Assembly: GCA_963751395.1 (NCBI GenBank)
Contig: CAVVUC010000001.1
Location: 558,001-622,000, forward strand
Direction: 5' to 3'
From: CAVVUC01 sp963751395
GTDB lineage: Bacteria; Verrucomicrobiota; Verrucomicrobiia; Chthoniobacterales; Chthoniobacteraceae
Length of the DNA: 64,000 bases
The notes beneath the pieces were generated by a model. It did no database searches, was not told the DNA's origin, and was given only the letters and a program-made list of their open reading frames with translations. The position numbers and the translations under genes are program-made. Below are positions 61,294 to 64,000 of this stretch, piece after piece (position 1 is the stretch's first letter; every line of letters starts with the position of its first letter).

Positions 61294-62148
61294 ATGACCC
61301 ACCTCCTCCAGGCCGTATTCCGCGCGCCGTCCGCTTCGTTGTCCACCCAGGATGACGAGATGACCGCCACGCTCGAAGCCGGTTTCCAGTTCACCAAGGG
61401 CGAAGCGTATGCCGCGAAGAAACTGTTCACCAAGCCGCTCGCCGCGCTCCGCAAGGTCGTCGGCAAGGCCCGCGCCTTCCACCGCGACCACACCTTCCAG
61501 GGCATCGGCCCGACCCGCATCATCGTCACCGGTGAACAGGAGCAATACTCGGCAGGCATGGAGAAACATCTCGCCAAGATCCGCGCGGCCGCCAACCGGT
61601 TCATCGCCGATTACCCGCTGCTCATCGAAAAGGAGAAACTGCTCAAGAGCAAGGCGTTCAAGCCCGACGATTACCCGCCCATCGAGAAATTCCAGGAGCG
61701 GTTCCGCACCGAGTTCCTCATCATGCCGATGCCGGAGCCGTCCGACTTCCTCAAGAGCATGGCCGGCGATGCCGCCGAGAAATTGAAGAAGGACTACGAG
61801 GCCGCTCTCAAGCACACCACCGAGAACGTGCGCCAGCAGGTGCTTGGCAGGATGCTCAAGCTCATCGCCGAAACCGCCGAGTCGCTGGCGTCCGACGGCC
61901 CGATCATCGACAACGAGAACAAGAAAGGTCCGCTCGCCAAGCTGCGCGAATACCTCGACCGCGTGCCGCAGCTCAACATCACCGGCGACCCGCAGATCGT
62001 GTCGCTGATGAACGAATGCCGCACCAAGCTCGATGTCAGCACCGAGGCTCTGCGCGGCTCCGAGTTCTACCGCAAGAACACCGCGAAAGCCGCGCTCGAC
62101 ATCGCCTCCAAGTTCGGAGTGGTCGGCGACCGCAAGCTGGCGGCGTGA
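61294..62148 (+). CDS. Phage/plasmid-type protein, DUF3150-like
   Basis: The 284-residue, mostly helical protein (KPLAALRKVVGKARAFHRDH; HLAKIRAAANRFIADYPLLI; AEKLKKDYEAALKHTTENVR) fits the pattern of DUF3150 proteins, which are partners of AAA+ ATPases in phages and plasmids. The assignment is from layout only. ATG 61294 is chosen because the upstream extension is R1 repeat. Confidence 0.5.
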   Translation: MTHLLQAVFRAPSASLSTQDDEMTATLEAGFQFTKGEAYAAKKLFTKPLAALRKVVGKARAFHRDHTFQGIGPTRIIVTGEQEQYSAGMEKHLAKIRAAANRFIADYPLLIEKEKLLKSKAFKPDDYPPIEKFQERFRTEFLIMPMPEPSDFLKSMAGDAAEKLKKDYEAALKHTTENVRQQVLGRMLKLIAETAESLASDGPIIDNENKKGPLAKLREYLDRVPQLNITGDPQIVSLMNECRTKLDVSTEALRGSEFYRKNTAKAALDIASKFGVVGDRKLAA

Positions 62149-62149
62149 A

Positions 62150-62242
62150 AAAAGAACGCTTCGCTTTCGTTAATCGAACGGCTCCGCCTTTGGCTTATCG
62201 CTTCTTCCATCAACCATCAACCCTCAACCATCAACCTTCCCA
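62150..62242 (+). repeat. R1 repeat copy, plus orientation
   Basis: AACGCTTCGCTTTCGTTAATC, GAACGGCTCCGCCTTTGG, then ATCAACCATCAACCCTCAACC up to the ATG at 62243. Confidence 0.8.
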
Positions 62243-62704
62243 ATGAGCCACGTAGCCGCCATCGACATCTGCATCTCCGACGATCCCGCCGGGATGAAAG
62301 CCCTTACCGCCGCCTGCAACGAACTCGGCCTGAAATTCATCCCCGGCCAGAAAACCTTCAAGTGGTTCGGGGCATGGATGGACGATTACAACCAGAAGGA
62401 CGCCGCCTACAAAATGGGCATCAAGCCGGAGGACTACGGCAAATGCGTCCACGCCATCCAGATGCCGGGCTGCGACTACGAGATTGGCGTCGTGAACCGT
62501 CCCGACGGCAAGGGACTCACCCTCTGCTACGACTTTTTCGGCCCCGGCAGGAAGATCATGGATCACCTCGGCAAAGGCTGCGAGAAGCTGCGCCAGATGT
62601 ATGGCGTGAACAAAGCCACGCTCGCCGCGAAAGCCAAAGGCTACATGGTGCAGCGCAAGAGCCTCAACGACGGCACCATCAAACTGCAATTCACGGGAGT
62701 ATGA
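62243..62704 (+). CDS. DUF1257 (Ycf35-like) protein
   Basis: The 153-residue protein begins MSHVAAIDICISDDPAGMKA, the typical opening of DUF1257 proteins (MSH...I...I.D...L..A..ELG), and continues with GKCVHAIQMPG and GLTLCYDFFGPG. DUF1257 proteins accompany DUF2997 and AAA+ (Ycf46-like) genes in cyanobacteria, chloroplasts and phages; the same trio occurs here within 1.8 kb. The biochemical role is not known. Confidence 0.7.
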   Translation: MSHVAAIDICISDDPAGMKALTAACNELGLKFIPGQKTFKWFGAWMDDYNQKDAAYKMGIKPEDYGKCVHAIQMPGCDYEIGVVNRPDGKGLTLCYDFFGPGRKIMDHLGKGCEKLRQMYGVNKATLAAKAKGYMVQRKSLNDGTIKLQFTGV

Positions 62705-62705
62705 G

Positions 62706-62858
62706 GATGGAACGCTTCGCTTTCGTTGATCGAACGGCTCCGCCTTTGGTGCTTCGACGATGAAAGGGAACGCTTCGCTTTGGTCTTTGGAACGGCTTTG
62801 CCTTTGGTGCTTCGATCCGCTTTTTCGATCAACCATCAACCCTCAACCATCAACCATT
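62706..62858 (+). repeat. Two R1 repeat copies, plus orientation
   Basis: Two units (GAACGCTTCGCTTTCGTTG...GGCTCCGCCTTTGG and GAACGCTTCGCTTTGGTC...GGCTTTGCCTTTGG), then CAACCATCAACCCTCAACC, up to the TTG start at 62859. Confidence 0.8.
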
Positions 62859-63041
62859 TTGAGATCCATCTCCGTTACCGTTTCGCCCACCGGCGAAGTC
62901 ACCGTCGAAGCCGTCGGGTTCAAAGGCGCATCCTGCGAAGCCGCCACGCGCGCCATCGAGGAAGCACTCGGCAAGGTCAGCAAGCGCACCGCGAAACAGG
63001 AGCGTTACCAGGCCGAAACACAACTCAAGCAGAGGACGTGA
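62859..63041 (+). CDS. DUF2997 protein
   Basis: The 60-residue protein matches the DUF2997 pattern: ISVTVSPTGEVTVEAVGFKG, ASCEAATRAIEEALG. TTG 62859 is the only sensible start, since the longer frame upstream is repeat-encoded. It is the standard small partner of DUF1257. Confidence 0.75.
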   Translation: MRSISVTVSPTGEVTVEAVGFKGASCEAATRAIEEALGKVSKRTAKQERYQAETQLKQRT

Positions 63042-63075
63042 GGAGGGAAATGACGAAATCCGAATGACGAATGAA

Positions 63076-63276
63076 ATGAAACGCCGGAAACGCCGTCGCG
63101 ATCCCGCAGGGCCGGCCTTTGCCTTTCACGCCACCGCCCGCCAGGCGTTCCCCGACAACTTCCCAAAGCATTTCGCCGCGATGAAATCCGTTGTAGCCGG
63201 AGTCTCCGACCCCGGAGCCAATAACCGACCGGGTTCGCAGAACCCGGCTACAGCACAGAACCCGGCTACATCATGA
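63076..63276 (+). CDS. Small basic phage protein with repeat-encoded C-terminus
   Basis: A 66-residue protein: a basic start (KRRKRRRDPAGPAFAFHA), then a tail (GVSDPGANNRPGSQNPATAQ) encoded by tandem R2-type palindromes at 63190-63260. The stop overlaps the next ATG (ATGA). Unrecognised. Confidence 0.45.
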   Translation: MKRRKRRRDPAGPAFAFHATARQAFPDNFPKHFAAMKSVVAGVSDPGANNRPGSQNPATAQNPATS

Positions 63277-63500
63277 CTCTGACTTTCCATCCCGACGGCA
63301 CGGCGCGCTGCCTTTACACCGATGCGATTCCGCTCGCGACTCTCGGCACGCTCCGCGTCCGTAGGGCATCGTGGATCGACTTCAACGAGCATACCCAGCA
63401 ATGGGAAGTCCGGTTCTCGCCCATGAGCGACAAGCCCGTGTTCACCCATGCCTCGCGCGAGGAATGCCTCCGCTGGGAGCATCAGCAACTCGATCGGTGA
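63273..63500 (+). CDS. Phage hypothetical protein, 75 residues
   Basis: A compact protein (LTFHPDGTARCLYTDAIPLA; WIDFNEHTQQWEVRFSPMSD; REECLRWEHQQL) that looks well folded. Unrecognised, although the pattern is like proteins between DUF2997 and AAA+ genes in related modules. Coupled to the previous gene by the ATGA overlap. Confidence 0.55.
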   Translation: MTLTFHPDGTARCLYTDAIPLATLGTLRVRRASWIDFNEHTQQWEVRFSPMSDKPVFTHASREECLRWEHQQLDR

Positions 63501-63503
63501 TGT

Positions 63504-63521
63504 CGTTATGAAGACATAACG
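63504..63521. promoter_or_regulatory. R4 palindrome 6, probable operator
   Basis: CGTTATG-AAGA-CATAACG, just after the 63500 stop and 82 bp before the AAA+ gene start. Confidence 0.55.
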
Positions 63522-63602
63522 GGGATCGAAACTTCCTAAATCGAACTGCAACGGATGCGCAGCAACGGCCAGGCTTTCCATCCTAAATCCCAAATTTCCT
63601 CC

Positions 63603-64000
63603 ATGCTCACAAACAAACTCCGCGCCGGGTATCCCGGCCTTTACATCGTCACCCACGAGGAACAGCGCGCCGAGGCGATGATCGCCGCCGGCATCGCCAG
63701 GCTGAACGAACCCTCAACTCTCAACCCTCAACTCTCAACTTCCCCCTGGCAACTCCATTGCTGGAGCGTCACCACCGGCCGATTCAACACCGACGGCACC
63801 GAATCCGCGCCCGACGACGATCCCATGTCCGTGCTCGATGCCGTGGCGAAGATGCCCGAGCAATCGGTGCTCATCCTCAAGGATTACCACCTGTTCCTTG
63901 CCGAGCCGAACCCGCTCATCTACCGCAAGCTCAAGGACACCCTGCTTTACGCCAAGACCGCCAGCAAGACCCTCATCATCCTGGCCCCCGTCCTCAAACT
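63603..64000 (+). CDS. AAA+ ATPase (Ycf46-like), N-terminal part; continues beyond the window
   Basis: The visible 132 codons match the N-terminus of Ycf46-type AAA+ proteins: RAGYPGLYIVTHEEQRAEAM, then CWSVTTGRFNTDG, PMSVLDAVAKMPEQSVLILK DYH and RKLKDTLLYAKTASKTLIIL. This N-terminal domain precedes the Walker motifs, which lie beyond base 64000. The stretch NEPSTLNPQLSTSPWQL is an in-frame CAACCCTCAACTCTCAAC repeat (63710-63745). It belongs with the DUF1257 and DUF2997 genes upstream. Confidence 0.75.
   Translation, partial: MLTNKLRAGYPGLYIVTHEEQRAEAMIAAGIARLNEPSTLNPQLSTSPWQLHCWSVTTGRFNTDGTESAPDDDPMSVLDAVAKMPEQSVLILKDYHLFLAEPNPLIYRKLKDTLLYAKTASKTLIILAPVLK

Noticed and set aside
30567..62858. 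The repeated spacers as a CRISPR array
   Set aside because: Copies are dispersed, lie before genes and have no regular spacer of constant length between them; no cas gene is present.
52177..64000. A terminase gene in the window
   Set aside because: No ORF shows terminase ATPase or nuclease motifs; it would be expected next to the gpW-like and portal genes but is absent or beyond the right edge.

Overview
The window looks like a chromosomal segment of a member of the Verrucomicrobiota carrying a large, partly degraded prophage. The taxonomic guess rests on the DUF2339/DUF3999 pair, DUF4139-like secreted proteins, a PEP-CTERM/NHL protein, a large sodium-solute symporter and C-terminal domains of the ESSTDL..W..FFR type. 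No rRNA or taxonomic marker gene was seen, so this is an inference.

Region 1 (1-8.1 kb) is a mobile-element zone. It holds the truncated end of a tyrosine recombinase, a 3' half of a tRNA-Phe that looks like an attachment-site scar, a truncated IS701-type transposase, a small HTH protein and an intact tRNA-Gln. A type I restriction locus follows, of which only scraps of hsdM and hsdR remain. A three-gene minus-strand defence cassette sits between the scraps: a GHKL (MutL/MORC-like) ATPase fused to a PD-(D/E)XK nuclease, a second endonuclease-like protein and a beta-class DNA methyltransferase.

Region 2 (8.2-28.4 kb) is more ordinary chromosome. It encodes envelope and secreted functions: a peptidoglycan-binding-like protein, an L,D-transpeptidase, a retropepsin-like lipoprotein, a tandem pair of TPR membrane proteins (one frameshifted), DUF2339 and DUF3999, a CBS-pair protein, two tandem DUF4139-like paralogues, a GH128-like glycosidase and a sodium-solute symporter.

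Region 3 (28.4-30 kb) is an integration junction. It has an inverted tRNA-Arg 3' fragment, a transposase-like remnant, an integrase N-terminal remnant broken by a 14-bp tandem duplication, an intact tRNA-Arg(ACG), and a second integrase cut off before its catalytic C-terminus where it runs into the phage structural genes.

Region 4 (30-64 kb, running off the right edge) is the prophage. The left arm (minus strand) encodes portal, gpW-like, prohead protease/scaffold, decoration, major capsid, tail and tape-measure proteins. The right arm (plus strand) encodes small early proteins, AAA+ ATPases, a RadC-like protein, and DUF3150-like, DUF1257 and DUF2997 proteins. No terminase is visible. Cargo interrupts both arms: a delta-60 repeat protein, a translationally coupled membrane zinc-ribbon plus caspase-like protein pair, a secreted protein and a PEP-CTERM/NHL protein in the left arm, and an integron-type cassette array with four attC-like sites in the right arm.

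The prophage is saturated with several families of short repeats. One family directly precedes start codons. A palindromic GTAGCCGGGG/CCCCGGCTAC family and word-like repeats have also gone in frame into at least nine phage proteins. A separate 18-bp palindrome, CGTTATG-N4-CATAACG, occurs six times in the right arm, mostly just upstream of transcription units, and looks like an operator.
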